Origin: Chitinophagaceae bacterium
Lineage (GTDB): Bacteria > Bacteroidota > Bacteroidia > Chitinophagales > Chitinophagaceae
Reading direction: 5' to 3'
DNA length: 54,899 nucleotides
Assembly: GCA_025923075.1 (NCBI GenBank)
Contig: JAICGN010000018.1
Location: 1 to 54,899 of the forward strand
This document shows, one piece after another, positions 40,360-49,016 of this stretch (the first letter of the stretch is position 1; the number at the start of each line of letters is the position of its first letter). Under the pieces are notes generated by a model that had not been told where the DNA came from, ran no database searches, and saw nothing but the letters and a program-made list of their open reading frames with translations. The position numbers were made by a program, and so were the translations under genes.

Positions 40360-43353
40360 TTAGAAAGCTAAATTCAAACCAACAGAAACAGTCTTAGGAA
40401 TAAAAACATTCAGGTTACTGGCGCTGGTAGTGCCTTGCTCAGGATCGAACGGTAAATTTTCATCCTTGACCCATGTCCAAAGGTTTGTTCCCCTTACATA
40501 GAAGAATGCATTTGTCAATTTGATCTTACTTAAAAAATCTTTAGGAAGCGTATATCCCAGCTGGATATTTCTCAACCGGATAAAATCTCCTTTATTCAGC
40601 CAGAATGTAGATCCACTCTGGAAACTTTTGTTACCATTATAAATATATTTTGGAATGTCAGTAACATCACCAGCCTTTTGCCAACGATCCATTATTCTCG
40701 ATACTTTATTGAATGTGGCTCCAAAACCAGCACCTAAATAATATCCTCCCCATGTATCGTAAACATAATTACCAAAATTGTAATACAGCTGGGCTTCTAA
40801 AGAAAATTGTTTAAAGTTCAATGTATTGGTAAGCGATCCAAAGTATTTTGGCAGCGCATTCCCAGCCAGCTCACGTGTTGCTGCCGGGGGATAAGTACTG
40901 GTAGTAGCTGTATGACTTGGGTCAGTGTACCACAATGGATCGCCATTCGCCGGATCCACGCCGGCGTATGTTCTTAAGTAGAACGTTCTGTAGGCTACTC
41001 CTTCTCTGATAATAAAATTACCGTCCGGAATATCATTTCCTCCCGGAAGGGTCCTTATTCGATTCTTATTGTGCGCAAAATTGAAATCGACTATCCAATT
41101 GAAATTTTGACCTTTAACCGGAATAGCATTTATTGTTAATTCGACCCCTTTATTTTCCATAAAACCGATGTTCCTTGTTGCACTCGCAAAGCCGGTTGTA
41201 CGCGATAATGGAACATTCAGCAAAAGATCTTCTGACTGACGTTGATACCAATCTGCGGTAATGTTTATGCGATTTTTTAAAAAGCTGACATCAATTCCTA
41301 TGTTTAACGGCTTATTTAATTCCCAGGTAAGGTTTGAGTCACCAACATTCGATGGTGCACTTCCTGGCAATTGATTATAATTGTTGCCATATCCATAAAG
41401 TGGAAGCCACTCATAGTTTCCAATACCCGCATTACCATTTACACCATAAGATGCTCTCAGTTTTAATTGACTTATGAACTCTATTGCCTGCATAAAATTC
41501 TCTTTGTCTACATTCCACGATACACCTGCAGACCAAAATGCTCCATATTTATTATTTGCTCCGAAGCGGGAAGAACCATCACGACGAATACTTCCTGATG
41601 CGACGTACCGGTTTTTATAGTTCAGAATTGCCGACCCGAACATGGAAGAAAAAGAGTATTCTGAAATAGTTGCCTGGGCAGTAGTTGGCCTGGCACCTGC
41701 CGATGGATACGTAAGGATTAAAGTTGGAGGAAAATCCTGTGACTGAACCGATGTTAAATACGCTGAGGATTTTTGGCTTTCATATCCAAGCTGTGCATTC
41801 AGATTCAAGTCTCCGTTCTTTGTCAGGTCTTGTATATAATTGAGTGTATTTGTCCATACCCAGTTATAATACCTTGTATAATAAGCAAAAGCTCTTCCAT
41901 TAGAAGCAGCGCCATCACCATGGAGTGGGTTATTGTATTGATCTTCTTCTAATATATTATAATCGGCTCCATAAGCTGTTCTGAAGGTGAGATTGTTTAA
42001 GATTTTATAGTCGCCAGAAATGCTCCCTCTCAAGCTCGTTTCTCTTAAGAATCTTTTATCGATCTCAGATAAAGCAACTGTATTGTGCAAACCACCTAAA
42101 CTGGTAAAATTATAAGACCCGTCAGGATTATATGCACTCCTCGATGGTAAAAGGAAATACGAACTCAAGACCGGGTTGCCAAATGCACCACCAGCCAGCG
42201 GTGCTCTTTGATTAACTGCTCCACCATTCAAATTGAAATTAAGATTGAGCTTATCATTGGGTTTATGGGTAAGGCGAATGTTTCCACTGTATCTTTTCAA
42301 TTCGGAATTTATTGTGGTTCCTTCCTGGATGAAATGACCTCCGGAAAGATAGAAAGTAGTACGTTCATTGCCGCCCTGGGCACTTAAGTTATATTGTTGT
42401 TGCGTTCCTGTGCGGGTCACTGCTTCGTACCAATTATAGTCAACTCCATTTCCAAAACCAAGACCCGACAATGTATTGTTTATTTGCGTTTGTGTAGCAC
42501 CTAAATTTACAAGGCCTTCGGTCGTAATGGCAAAATATTCGCTCGCGTTCAACGGCCTGTACCTGCTATTTTCATAAGCAAGGTCTGACATACCAAGTTC
42601 TGTATCAAATCTGAATACAGTTTTTCCCGCTCTTCCTTTTTTCGTTGTAACCAGAATGACACCGTTTGCGGCACGGCTTCCATAAATAGATTGGGATGCT
42701 GCATCTTTTAAAACTGTGATGCTTTCAACATCATTAGGGTTCAGAGTGCTTAATAGGTTCGCAGTAGTTTGCAGACGTGAAGCATCACCCGTATTAATGG
42801 GAACTCCATCAAGAACCCACAAAGGACCAGTCGCTGCTGTAATAGAGCTAACTCCCCTGATCAGAATAGCCTGATTTGCTCCAGGCTGTCCCGATCCCGC
42901 AACGGACTGCACACCCGCCACTTGTCCCTGCAGCGTTTTATCGATTGAAGAAAAGGGTTTGTTTTCTATATCAACTGCTTTTACCGTAGAAACAGCACCT
43001 GTCAGATCTGTTTTCTTACTGGTACTGTAAGCAACGACAACAACCTCGGTCATGTCGCCGGTCTTGGTTGACAATGTTACCGCATAAGTAGAGTTGTCAG
43101 TGATTGTGATTTCTTTTTCGCCGAGCCCAATAGCAGAAAATATCAATGCTTTTGCTTTTGGAGGAACAGAAATGGAAAAGGTGCCATCGGCGGCGGTGCT
43201 TGTCCCGGTATTTGATCCTTTTACTATTACCGAAGCGCCGGGTATTGGAGCTCCCTTGTCATCAGTTACCTTTCCCGTAATTGTTCTTTGTTGTGCCCAG
43301 ATATGGCTAATGGAAAGGAGAATAGCCATAAGCAGCAGTACTACTTTTCTCAT
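40360..43353 (-). CDS. SusC/RagA-family TonB-linked outer-membrane protein
   Basis: A 997-residue receptor: signal peptide (1-20), carboxypeptidase-D regulatory-like domain (about 22-100, RTITGKVTDDKGAPIPGAS), TonB-box region, plug domain with GVSSITAATGPLWVLDGVPI and SITVLKDAASQSIYGSRAAN (about 120-235), then a 22-strand barrel ending SVGLNLAF. All hallmarks of SusC are present and the length is normal. Its import is powered by the TonB/ExbB/ExbD systems in the window. No ECF sigma/anti-sigma or hybrid two-component gene is adjacent; the upstream 299 bp show no clear promoter box on the minus strand. Confidence 0.96.
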   Translation of the reverse strand: MRKVVLLLMAILLSISHIWAQQRTITGKVTDDKGAPIPGASVIVKGSNTGTSTAADGTFSISVPPKAKALIFSAIGLGEKEITITDNSTYAVTLSTKTGDMTEVVVVAYSTSKKTDLTGAVSTVKAVDIENKPFSSIDKTLQGQVAGVQSVAGSGQPGANQAILIRGVSSITAATGPLWVLDGVPINTGDASRLQTTANLLSTLNPNDVESITVLKDAASQSIYGSRAANGVILVTTKKGRAGKTVFRFDTELGMSDLAYENSRYRPLNASEYFAITTEGLVNLGATQTQINNTLSGLGFGNGVDYNWYEAVTRTGTQQQYNLSAQGGNERTTFYLSGGHFIQEGTTINSELKRYSGNIRLTHKPNDKLNLNFNLNGGAVNQRAPLAGGAFGNPVLSSYFLLPSRSAYNPDGSYNFTSLGGLHNTVALSEIDKRFLRETSLRGSISGDYKILNNLTFRTAYGADYNILEEDQYNNPLHGDGAASNGRAFAYYTRYYNWVWTNTLNYIQDLTKNGDLNLNAQLGYESQKSSAYLTSVQSQDFPPTLILTYPSAGARPTTAQATISEYSFSSMFGSAILNYKNRYVASGSIRRDGSSRFGANNKYGAFWSAGVSWNVDKENFMQAIEFISQLKLRASYGVNGNAGIGNYEWLPLYGYGNNYNQLPGSAPSNVGDSNLTWELNKPLNIGIDVSFLKNRINITADWYQRQSEDLLLNVPLSRTTGFASATRNIGFMENKGVELTINAIPVKGQNFNWIVDFNFAHNKNRIRTLPGGNDIPDGNFIIREGVAYRTFYLRTYAGVDPANGDPLWYTDPSHTATTSTYPPAATRELAGNALPKYFGSLTNTLNFKQFSLEAQLYYNFGNYVYDTWGGYYLGAGFGATFNKVSRIMDRWQKAGDVTDIPKYIYNGNKSFQSGSTFWLNKGDFIRLRNIQLGYTLPKDFLSKIKLTNAFFYVRGTNLWTWVKDENLPFDPEQGTTSASNLNVFIPKTVSVGLNLAF

Positions 43354-43652
43354 GTGCGATTAGTTTTAGTTAATAAGAAGTTGCTTAACGAGTGATTTCC
43401 ATAGAGCGTCGCAATTGTGATTTTCAAGGCTCGAGGTTCTGGGATTCATCTTGTCCTTAACCGTATATAGGCAACATTCAATCTACAATCGCTGCGCCTG
43501 ATGAAATATACTTTTCACGGGAAAATCGATAAAAACATTGACTTAGTTGCTCGCGTATTTATTCATGATTGATTCACCTGATGAAAGACCAGATCTTTTA
43601 ACCCTTAATTCTTCGTATTACCAAAACAAAATCAAACACATAAGGTTTACCG
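43354..43652. other. 299-bp non-coding stretch between SusC and the DinB-like gene
   Basis: No ORF with protein-like content, no tRNA and no strong hairpin is seen. It includes GAGCGTCGCAA (about 43406-43416), an 11-base match to the repeat-like sequence inside the DUF2490 gene near 53932. The SusC promoter should be here, but no TAnnTTTG match on the minus strand was found. Confidence 0.5.
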
Positions 43653-44144
43653 CTAACCCGGAAAAATTTGCCTGAAATGATGAGCCATGTGAGCCACGTA
43701 ATCGCAAATGATCCAAGCCAGGGTTTTCATTTCTTCAATTTCATACTGTGGATCAACGGGGTAATTCAGCTTCTCAGGTGCAATGTTTTTCACCACGAAA
43801 ACAATTTGGCGGTTCAAAGTTTGCCAGAGATCAAGCAGATGATCCAGCGGTAGATTTTGATAATCGTTTACTATTACAAGTTCATTTTGGCGGTATGAAA
43901 TGATAGAATAGGGTTGAGGTAAAAATTGAATTTCTGTAAATCTTTTAAGATTATTTATAGCGGAGTCAATCAAATGACCCAATATTTCCTGCCTGGACCA
44001 CTTGTTTGAAGCTGGTTTATGTAAAAGTTGTTCTGACGAAAATTGTTTGATCTTAACAGGAAAAGACTCAATAAATTTTTCCAGCTGATACATTGCTGCA
44101 GCCGTATCACTTTCGTTGTTTAAAAATCCATTCTTCTCCCACAT
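43653..44144 (-). CDS. DinB/YfiT-like superfamily protein
   Basis: A 163-residue four-helix protein of the DinB/YfiT group. Seen: the typical ending of helix 2 KWSRQEILGHLIDSAINNL with its metal-binding His, and the C-terminal DYVAHMAHHFRQIF with the two other His. The three-His pattern supports a divalent-metal site, used in the family for thiol (bacillithiol/mycothiol) transfer or hydrolysis. Specific substrate unknown. It lies 12 bp after the thiolase gene and may share its mRNA. Confidence 0.82.
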   Translation of the reverse strand: MWEKNGFLNNESDTAAAMYQLEKFIESFPVKIKQFSSEQLLHKPASNKWSRQEILGHLIDSAINNLKRFTEIQFLPQPYSIISYRQNELVIVNDYQNLPLDHLLDLWQTLNRQIVFVVKNIAPEKLNYPVDPQYEIEEMKTLAWIICDYVAHMAHHFRQIFPG

Positions 44145-44156
44145 AATTTTAAGATT

Positions 44157-45350
44157 CTATACAGATTCATAGATGATTGCTGTGCCCTGTCCTACTCCCA
44201 CACACATGGTGGCTAACCCATATTTTACATCTCTTTTTTTCATTTCATATAACAAGGTAGTGGAGATCCTGGCGCCACTGCAACCCAATGGATGCCCCAA
44301 TGCAATGGCTCCGCCGTTTACATTTATCAAAGACGGATTTAGAGTCAGCTCTTTTATACATGCTATACTTTGCGAAGCAAATGCTTCGTTCAACTCAACC
44401 AATCCAATGTCTTCGATTTTTAACCCGGCTCTTTGCAATGCTTTTTGTGTTGCAGGTACAGGGCCTACTCCCATAATTGCGGGATCAACACCCGCTGAGG
44501 CCATTGAAACAATTTTTGCCATTGGCGTTAAAGAATATTTTTTTACGGCGTCTTCACTTGCAAGTAGTAAGCAAGCAGCGCCATCATTGATCCCGGAAGA
44601 ATTACCAGCTGTAACTGTTCCGTCTTGAATAAAAGCTGGTCTCAACGCAGCCAGTTTTTCCAACGAAGTTTTCCTGGGATGTTCATCTGCAGTAATCCAG
44701 CTGATCAACCCCTTACTGTTGATTTCAACAGCAGCAATTTCATTATTGAATTTGCCCGCTTCCTTTGCTGCAAAATATTTTTCCTGCGACTGAAAGGCAA
44801 ACTCGTCTTGCTCTGCTCTTGAAATATTCCATTGCTTTGCTACGTTTTCAGCTGTTTCTCCCATTGTAAATGGATAATACATTGCAGCCAGTCTTTCGTT
44901 TACAAAACGCCAGCCCATGGTGGTATCAAACATTTCCGGATTGCGGGCCCACGCTTCATTGGATTTACTTACCACAAAGGGCGCTCTTGTCATACTCTCT
45001 ACACCACCTGCAAAATAAATTTCACCCTCACCACACATAATTGCCCTGGTTGCATCCATTATACTTTGCATACCCGATGCACATAATCGATTCACTGTAA
45101 CACCACCAACACTCACCGGTAAACCTGCAAGTAACAACGCCATTCGAGCCACATTCCGATTATCTTCACCCGCCTGGTTGGCTGCTCCTGCTATCACCTC
45201 CTCCACGTCATTCATATCAATGGAATGGTTTCTTCCCATCAATGCATGAATAACGATTGCCAGCAGGTCATCGGCCCTAATTGTGGATAATACACCACCG
45301 TATTTTCCAATTGGCGTTCGAATTGCATCTATTATAAAAACACTTCTCAT
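44157..45350 (-). CDS. pcaF: Acetyl-CoA acyltransferase, 3-oxoadipyl-CoA thiolase type
   Basis: A 397-residue thiolase. Seen: nucleophile region VNRLCASGMQS (Cys 90), GGVESMTRAPFVVSKSNEAW and TTMGWRFVNERLAAMY, which resemble PcaF/PaaJ more than PhaA, NEAFASQSIACIKEL, GGAIALGHPLGCSGARI (His 353) and MCVGVGQGTAII (Cys 383). Expected reaction: thiolytic cleavage of 3-oxoadipyl-CoA or a similar 3-ketoacyl-CoA. No other phenylacetate or beta-ketoadipate genes are in the window, so a general acetyl-CoA acetyltransferase (AtoB type) remains possible. GC-rich repeats lie directly upstream. Confidence 0.85.
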   Translation of the reverse strand: MRSVFIIDAIRTPIGKYGGVLSTIRADDLLAIVIHALMGRNHSIDMNDVEEVIAGAANQAGEDNRNVARMALLLAGLPVSVGGVTVNRLCASGMQSIMDATRAIMCGEGEIYFAGGVESMTRAPFVVSKSNEAWARNPEMFDTTMGWRFVNERLAAMYYPFTMGETAENVAKQWNISRAEQDEFAFQSQEKYFAAKEAGKFNNEIAAVEINSKGLISWITADEHPRKTSLEKLAALRPAFIQDGTVTAGNSSGINDGAACLLLASEDAVKKYSLTPMAKIVSMASAGVDPAIMGVGPVPATQKALQRAGLKIEDIGLVELNEAFASQSIACIKELTLNPSLINVNGGAIALGHPLGCSGARISTTLLYEMKKRDVKYGLATMCVGVGQGTAIIYESV

Positions 45351-45435
45351 TAAACCCTCCTAAATCCTCCCTAAAGGGAAGCCTTCATAAATTTCACGCA
45401 ATATATATTATTCCCCCTTTAGAGGGTGAGGGGGT
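45351..45435. repeat. GC-rich palindrome pair between the thiolase gene and rlmN
   Basis: Left unit CCTCCTAAATCCTCCCTAAA then GGGAAG (about 45355-45381). Right unit TTCCCCCTTTAGAGGGTGAG then GGGG (about 45411-45434). Same two-unit plan as the nuoJ-K and nuoK-L gaps. The right unit lies between the -33 and -7 positions of the rlmN promoter. Confidence 0.7.
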
Positions 45436-45439
45436 ATCG

Positions 45440-45447
45440 TATCTTTG
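45440..45447 (+). promoter_or_regulatory. -7 box for rlmN, implying a leaderless mRNA
   Basis: TATCTTTG is a full TAnnTTTG match ending one base before the first ATG (45449) and four before the second (45452). TTTA at 45418-45421 could act as a weak -33. Confidence 0.6.
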
Positions 45448-45448
45448 C

Positions 45449-46498
45449 ATGATGTTGAAGACAGAATTAAAAAATATAAGGCACTTGAGTTTGCAGGAGC
45501 TGGAAGACTACTTCGAACGGCTCGGTGAAAAAAAATTCCGAACAAAACAGGTCTATGAATGGATTTGGCAAAAGCATGCACACAGTTTTGCTGAAATGAC
45601 AAACCTGAGCAAAGAACTTCGCCAGACCCTTGGAGAAAATTTTACGCTTCCTGCATTAACAATAAACGCTACTCAATATTCAGCAGACGGTACGGTGAAA
45701 TCAAGTTTTAAAACACATGATGGACATTTGGTAGAAGGCGTGTTGATCCCAACGGAAAAAAGAGCCACGGCTTGTGTATCTTCTCAAATCGGGTGCTCGC
45801 TTAGTTGTAAGTTTTGTGCAACTGGCTATATTGATAAAAAACGCAACCTGACTTTCGATGAGATATATGATGAAGTAGTTCTCATTGACCAGCAATGCGA
45901 AAAAATTTACGGGCATAAGCTTACTAATATTGTTTTCATGGGCATGGGCGAGCCCCTATTGAATTATAAGAATGTGTTGAAGGCAATTGAAAGAATTACA
46001 TCTCCGGATGGCCTGGGAATGAGTCCAAGAAGAATTACAGTATCAACAGCCGGCGTCGCCAAACAAATAAAACAGTTGGGTGATAATAAAGTAAAATTTA
46101 AGCTTGCCTTATCACTTCACGCGGCTACTGATGCCAAGCGCCACCAGATAATGCCAATAAACGATAGCAACAATATCAAATCCCTGGTGGATGCGTTAAA
46201 TTATTTTTATAGAGAAACAAAAAACGAGATCACTTTTGAATATATCCTTTTTAAGAATTTTAACGACTCACTCAAAGATGCAGATGATCTGATTAAACTC
46301 TATCGGCAGGTGCCGGCCGATCTTATTAATATTATAGAATATAACCCCATTGACTTTGCCAAATTTGAAAAGCCGGATGAAAAAACGGTCGAGTTATTTA
46401 TGAATTACCTGGAAAAGCATAAGGTCAATGCCCGTCTTCGCCGCAGCCGTGGAAAAGATATTGATGCAGCTTGCGGACAGTTGGCTAATAAAAATTAG
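45449..46498 (+). CDS. rlmN: 23S rRNA A2503 / tRNA A37 C2-methyltransferase RlmN
   Basis: A 349-residue radical-SAM enzyme. Seen: N-terminal domain (LQELEDYFERLGEKKFRTKQ), ACVSSQIGCSLSCKFCATG with the cluster C116-x3-C120-x2-C123 and the accessory C109, VFMGMGEPLLNYKNVLKAI, KLALSLHAATDAKRHQIMPI and C-terminal ACGQLA with the methyl-carrying Cys at 342. All catalytic residues are present. Two adjacent ATG codons (45449, 45452) are possible starts; the promoter box is so close that the second may be the true start. Confidence 0.96.
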   Translation: MMLKTELKNIRHLSLQELEDYFERLGEKKFRTKQVYEWIWQKHAHSFAEMTNLSKELRQTLGENFTLPALTINATQYSADGTVKSSFKTHDGHLVEGVLIPTEKRATACVSSQIGCSLSCKFCATGYIDKKRNLTFDEIYDEVVLIDQQCEKIYGHKLTNIVFMGMGEPLLNYKNVLKAIERITSPDGLGMSPRRITVSTAGVAKQIKQLGDNKVKFKLALSLHAATDAKRHQIMPINDSNNIKSLVDALNYFYRETKNEITFEYILFKNFNDSLKDADDLIKLYRQVPADLINIIEYNPIDFAKFEKPDEKTVELFMNYLEKHKVNARLRRSRGKDIDAACGQLANKN

Positions 46499-46513
46499 CC
46501 ATTGATCCTGAAT

Positions 46514-46545
46514 TTTGGCCTCCTACGAAGAATTTCCTAGTTTTG
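46514..46545 (+). promoter_or_regulatory. Full -33/-7 promoter for the Spy-like gene
   Basis: TTTG at 46514-46517 and TAGTTTTG at 46538-46545 with a 20-base spacer match the Bacteroidota consensus closely. The leader would be about 48 bases. This is the clearest promoter in the window. Confidence 0.72.
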
Positions 46546-46597
46546 ATTAAACTTCAAAAGCCAAACTCGGTCTGTTTAACAACTAAAAAATTAAGTC

Positions 46598-47215
46598 ATG
46601 AAAAAAATAGTTGGGTTGATGGTTGTCGTGGTGATGATCTTAGTCGCCCGGGCACAGGAAAAAAGAATACCGGACCACCCAAAGGAGTACCGGGATAAGT
46701 TGTTAGCTGAAAAGCTAAGGTTTACTGATGAGCAAAAGCAAAAAGCGAAAATACTGAATGAGGAGTATAGAAAGAAAATGATGGAGCTGAGAAAAAAGGA
46801 TGACATATTGGTAAAAGATTGGAAGCTCCAGATGATGGAACTTAACAACAAACATCGAGAAGAGATGAAGGGTTTGTTGAGTCAGGAGCAAAAAAAACAG
46901 GTGGAAAAAATAAAAACAGAAAGGAAGAAGATCGCTGAAATAGACGCCAATGCAAGAATGGAAAAGATGAAGCTTCTCCTTGATCTTAATAATGAACAAA
47001 CGGAAAAACTGAAAAAACAACGTAGCGAAATGCTTGAGAGAATGAAAGGTATCAAAGAAAATAATTCAATGGATATGATGAAAAAAAGAGAAGAGATAAA
47101 ATTATTAATGGAAAACAGAAAAGAAAATATGAAATCAATTCTCACGGAAGACCAGTTGAAAAAAATGCAGGAAATGCGAAAACACATGCCTCGCAAAAGA
47201 CGGGTCCTTTCATAG
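46598..47215 (+). CDS. Secreted Spy/CpxP-like coiled-coil protein
   Basis: A 205-residue exported protein: signal peptide (1-19, ending VARAQ) then an almost wholly helical, Lys/Glu/Met-rich chain with three LT-x-EQ-type motifs (LRFTDEQKQKAKILNEEYR, LLSQEQKKQVEKIKTERKK, ILTEDQLKKMQEMRKH), the signature of periplasmic LTxxQ-motif proteins like Spy and CpxP. Expected role: ATP-independent periplasmic chaperone or envelope-stress sensor. High Met content is noteworthy and could bind metal. It stands alone with a strong promoter and terminator. Confidence 0.8.
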   Translation: MKKIVGLMVVVVMILVARAQEKRIPDHPKEYRDKLLAEKLRFTDEQKQKAKILNEEYRKKMMELRKKDDILVKDWKLQMMELNNKHREEMKGLLSQEQKKQVEKIKTERKKIAEIDANARMEKMKLLLDLNNEQTEKLKKQRSEMLERMKGIKENNSMDMMKKREEIKLLMENRKENMKSILTEDQLKKMQEMRKHMPRKRRVLS

Positions 47216-47235
47216 ATAAACTACTGATGTGTTTT

Positions 47236-47264
47236 AACCCTCCCGTTGCCAGGAGGGTTTTTTA
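47236..47264 (+). terminator. Terminator of the Spy-like gene
   Basis: AACCCTCC (47236-47243), loop CGTTGCCA, GGAGGGTT (47252-47259), then TTTT. It begins 20 bases after the stop codon. Confidence 0.88.
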
Positions 47265-47293
47265 TTTAAGCCGGTAAAAGCATTATCATTTCT

Positions 47294-47301
47294 TATCTTT
47301 G
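47294..47301 (+). promoter_or_regulatory. -7 box for rluB
   Basis: TATCTTTG is a full TAnnTTTG match, 32 bases before the ATG at 47334. The -33 is not clear. Confidence 0.5.
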
Positions 47302-47333
47302 CGCCTCCTGTTGTAAAACAGTAAACTCTTCAC

Positions 47334-48254
47334 ATGAAAAAGAAATCATCCCCATTCGATAAGTTTATAAAAAAGAAAAGCAATGCTGCTATCAAAGAAC
47401 AATTCCGCCAGGAAAAGAAAAAAATAAAGAAAGAAAGAGCGGAGTACTTTGACAAGAAAAGGGCAGAACTGAGAATTCAACATACTGATCCACAAAAACA
47501 ATCTCCAGCTATCACAAGGCCCCAAACCACGGATCTTATGCCTTTAAATAAATTCATTTCCCATGCAGGAGTCAGTGGCCGCCGTGAAGCAGCCGATATT
47601 GTAAAAAAAGGCGTGGTAAAGGTGAATGGAAAAATAATTACAGAGCCGGGCCATAAAGTTTCACCAAAAGACGAAGTCGTTGTCAATGGCAAAAAAATAT
47701 TCCCGTCAAAAAATCTTATTTACATCCTACTGAACAAACCCAAAGATTTTATAACAACTACGGATGATCCGCAGGGAAGAAAAACGGTTTTAGATCTGAT
47801 TCGCAGAGCAACAAATGAGAGAGTTTATCCTGTTGGCAGGCTTGACAGGAATACATCTGGCATTTTATTGCTGACTAATGACGGTGATCTTTCTCAAAAA
47901 CTCACTCATCCCAGTAATGAAATAAAAAAAATATACGCTGTTACGCTTGATAAGCCTCTGGATAAAAAGGATTTCGATCAGATACTAAAAGGAATAGTGC
48001 TGGAAGACGGTCCTGCTTCAGTCGATAAACTTGCTTATACAGATACAAAAGACAGAACACAACTCGGTGTGGAAATTCATAGTGGCCGCAACAGGATCGT
48101 TCGCCGCATCTTTGAACACCTTGGTTACGATGTAAAAAATCTTGACCGGGTAATGTTTGCCGGCTTGACAAAGAAAAATGTTGAAAGAGGCAAATGGCGT
48201 TTTCTTAATGAAAAAGAAGTTCGTGAACTCAAATACTTTGGAAAAGGAAAGTAG
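47334..48254 (+). CDS. rluB: 23S rRNA pseudouridine synthase, RluB/RsuA family
   Basis: A 306-residue enzyme: a Lys-rich extension (1-65), an S4 RNA-binding domain (MPLNKFISHAGVSGRREAAD, about 69-120), then the RsuA/RluB catalytic domain with VYPVGRLDRNTSGILLLTND (catalytic Asp 171), KKIYAVTLDKPL and HSGRNRIVRRIFEHLGYDV. It probably makes pseudouridine 2605 in 23S rRNA. The highly basic N-terminal tail is common in Bacteroidota members. The next gene, an RluA-type synthase, starts 16 bp later. Confidence 0.92.
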   Translation: MKKKSSPFDKFIKKKSNAAIKEQFRQEKKKIKKERAEYFDKKRAELRIQHTDPQKQSPAITRPQTTDLMPLNKFISHAGVSGRREAADIVKKGVVKVNGKIITEPGHKVSPKDEVVVNGKKIFPSKNLIYILLNKPKDFITTTDDPQGRKTVLDLIRRATNERVYPVGRLDRNTSGILLLTNDGDLSQKLTHPSNEIKKIYAVTLDKPLDKKDFDQILKGIVLEDGPASVDKLAYTDTKDRTQLGVEIHSGRNRIVRRIFEHLGYDVKNLDRVMFAGLTKKNVERGKWRFLNEKEVRELKYFGKGK

Positions 48255-48270
48255 CTCACAGATTACACGG

Positions 48271-49011
48271 ATGAACACAGAAAACCCTTACATAAAAATT
48301 TCAAACTATATTATTGCTGATACACCGGACTTTATTGCACTGAATAAACCTTCCGGATTACTCTCTATTCCTGATCGTGAAGGAAAAGATATTTCATTAA
48401 AAAAGTTATTGCTTGAAAAATATGGACACATATTTACAGTTCATCGTCTGGACAAAGACACAAGTGGTCTGATTGTGTTTGCAAAAAATGAGGCAACACA
48501 CAAGCACCTATCCCAGCAATTCGAAGCAAGGCAGACAGAAAAAATCTATTTAGGGCTTGTTTTAGGTTCTCTTGCTGAAAAAAAAGGGAACATTGAGGCG
48601 CCAATTGCAGAACATCCTGGAAAAAAAGGATTGATGACTGTTCATAGAAAGGGAAAAGAATCATTAACCGATTATGAAGTGCTGGAAGATTTTAAGATTT
48701 TTTCCTGGCTTCAATTTCAAATTCATACGGGACGCACTCATCAAATACGAGTACATGCAAAACATATCGGGCACCCGGTCGTATGTGATGATCTGTATGG
48801 TGATGGAAAACCGATCCTGCTTTCTTCCCTTAAACATAAATTCAAATTGTCGAAAAATGAACTAGAAGAAAGACCTATACTTAAAAGGCTTGGATTGCAT
48901 GCATTGAGTTTACAATTTAAAACTCCCGGTAATGAGATCATAAAGCTGGAAGCTCCGTTACCTAAAGATCTAAAAGCATTGTTACAGCAATTAAGAAAAC
49001 GGAAGCATTAA
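48271..49011 (+). CDS. RluA-family RNA pseudouridine synthase
   Basis: A 246-residue enzyme with the RluA catalytic block FTVHRLDKDTSGLIVFAKN (Asp 61), KIYLGLVLG, the basic QIHTGRTHQIRVHAKHIGHP and GLHALSLQF. It has no S4 domain, so it is RluC/D-like only in its catalytic part and closer to RluA or TruC. The target (rRNA or tRNA) cannot be told. The ORF is open 31 codons upstream, overlapping rluB, but ATG 48271 (MNTENPYIKI) is a natural start, 16 bp after the rluB stop. It ends 5 bp from the convergent aldo/keto reductase. Confidence 0.9.
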   Translation: MNTENPYIKISNYIIADTPDFIALNKPSGLLSIPDREGKDISLKKLLLEKYGHIFTVHRLDKDTSGLIVFAKNEATHKHLSQQFEARQTEKIYLGLVLGSLAEKKGNIEAPIAEHPGKKGLMTVHRKGKESLTDYEVLEDFKIFSWLQFQIHTGRTHQIRVHAKHIGHPVVCDDLYGDGKPILLSSLKHKFKLSKNELEERPILKRLGLHALSLQFKTPGNEIIKLEAPLPKDLKALLQQLRKRKH

Positions 49012-49016
49012 CTCTG

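Noticed and set aside
44173-44628. 151-codon plus-strand frame opposite the thiolase gene
   Set aside because: Shadow of the highly conserved thiolase C-terminal domain; no own start context.
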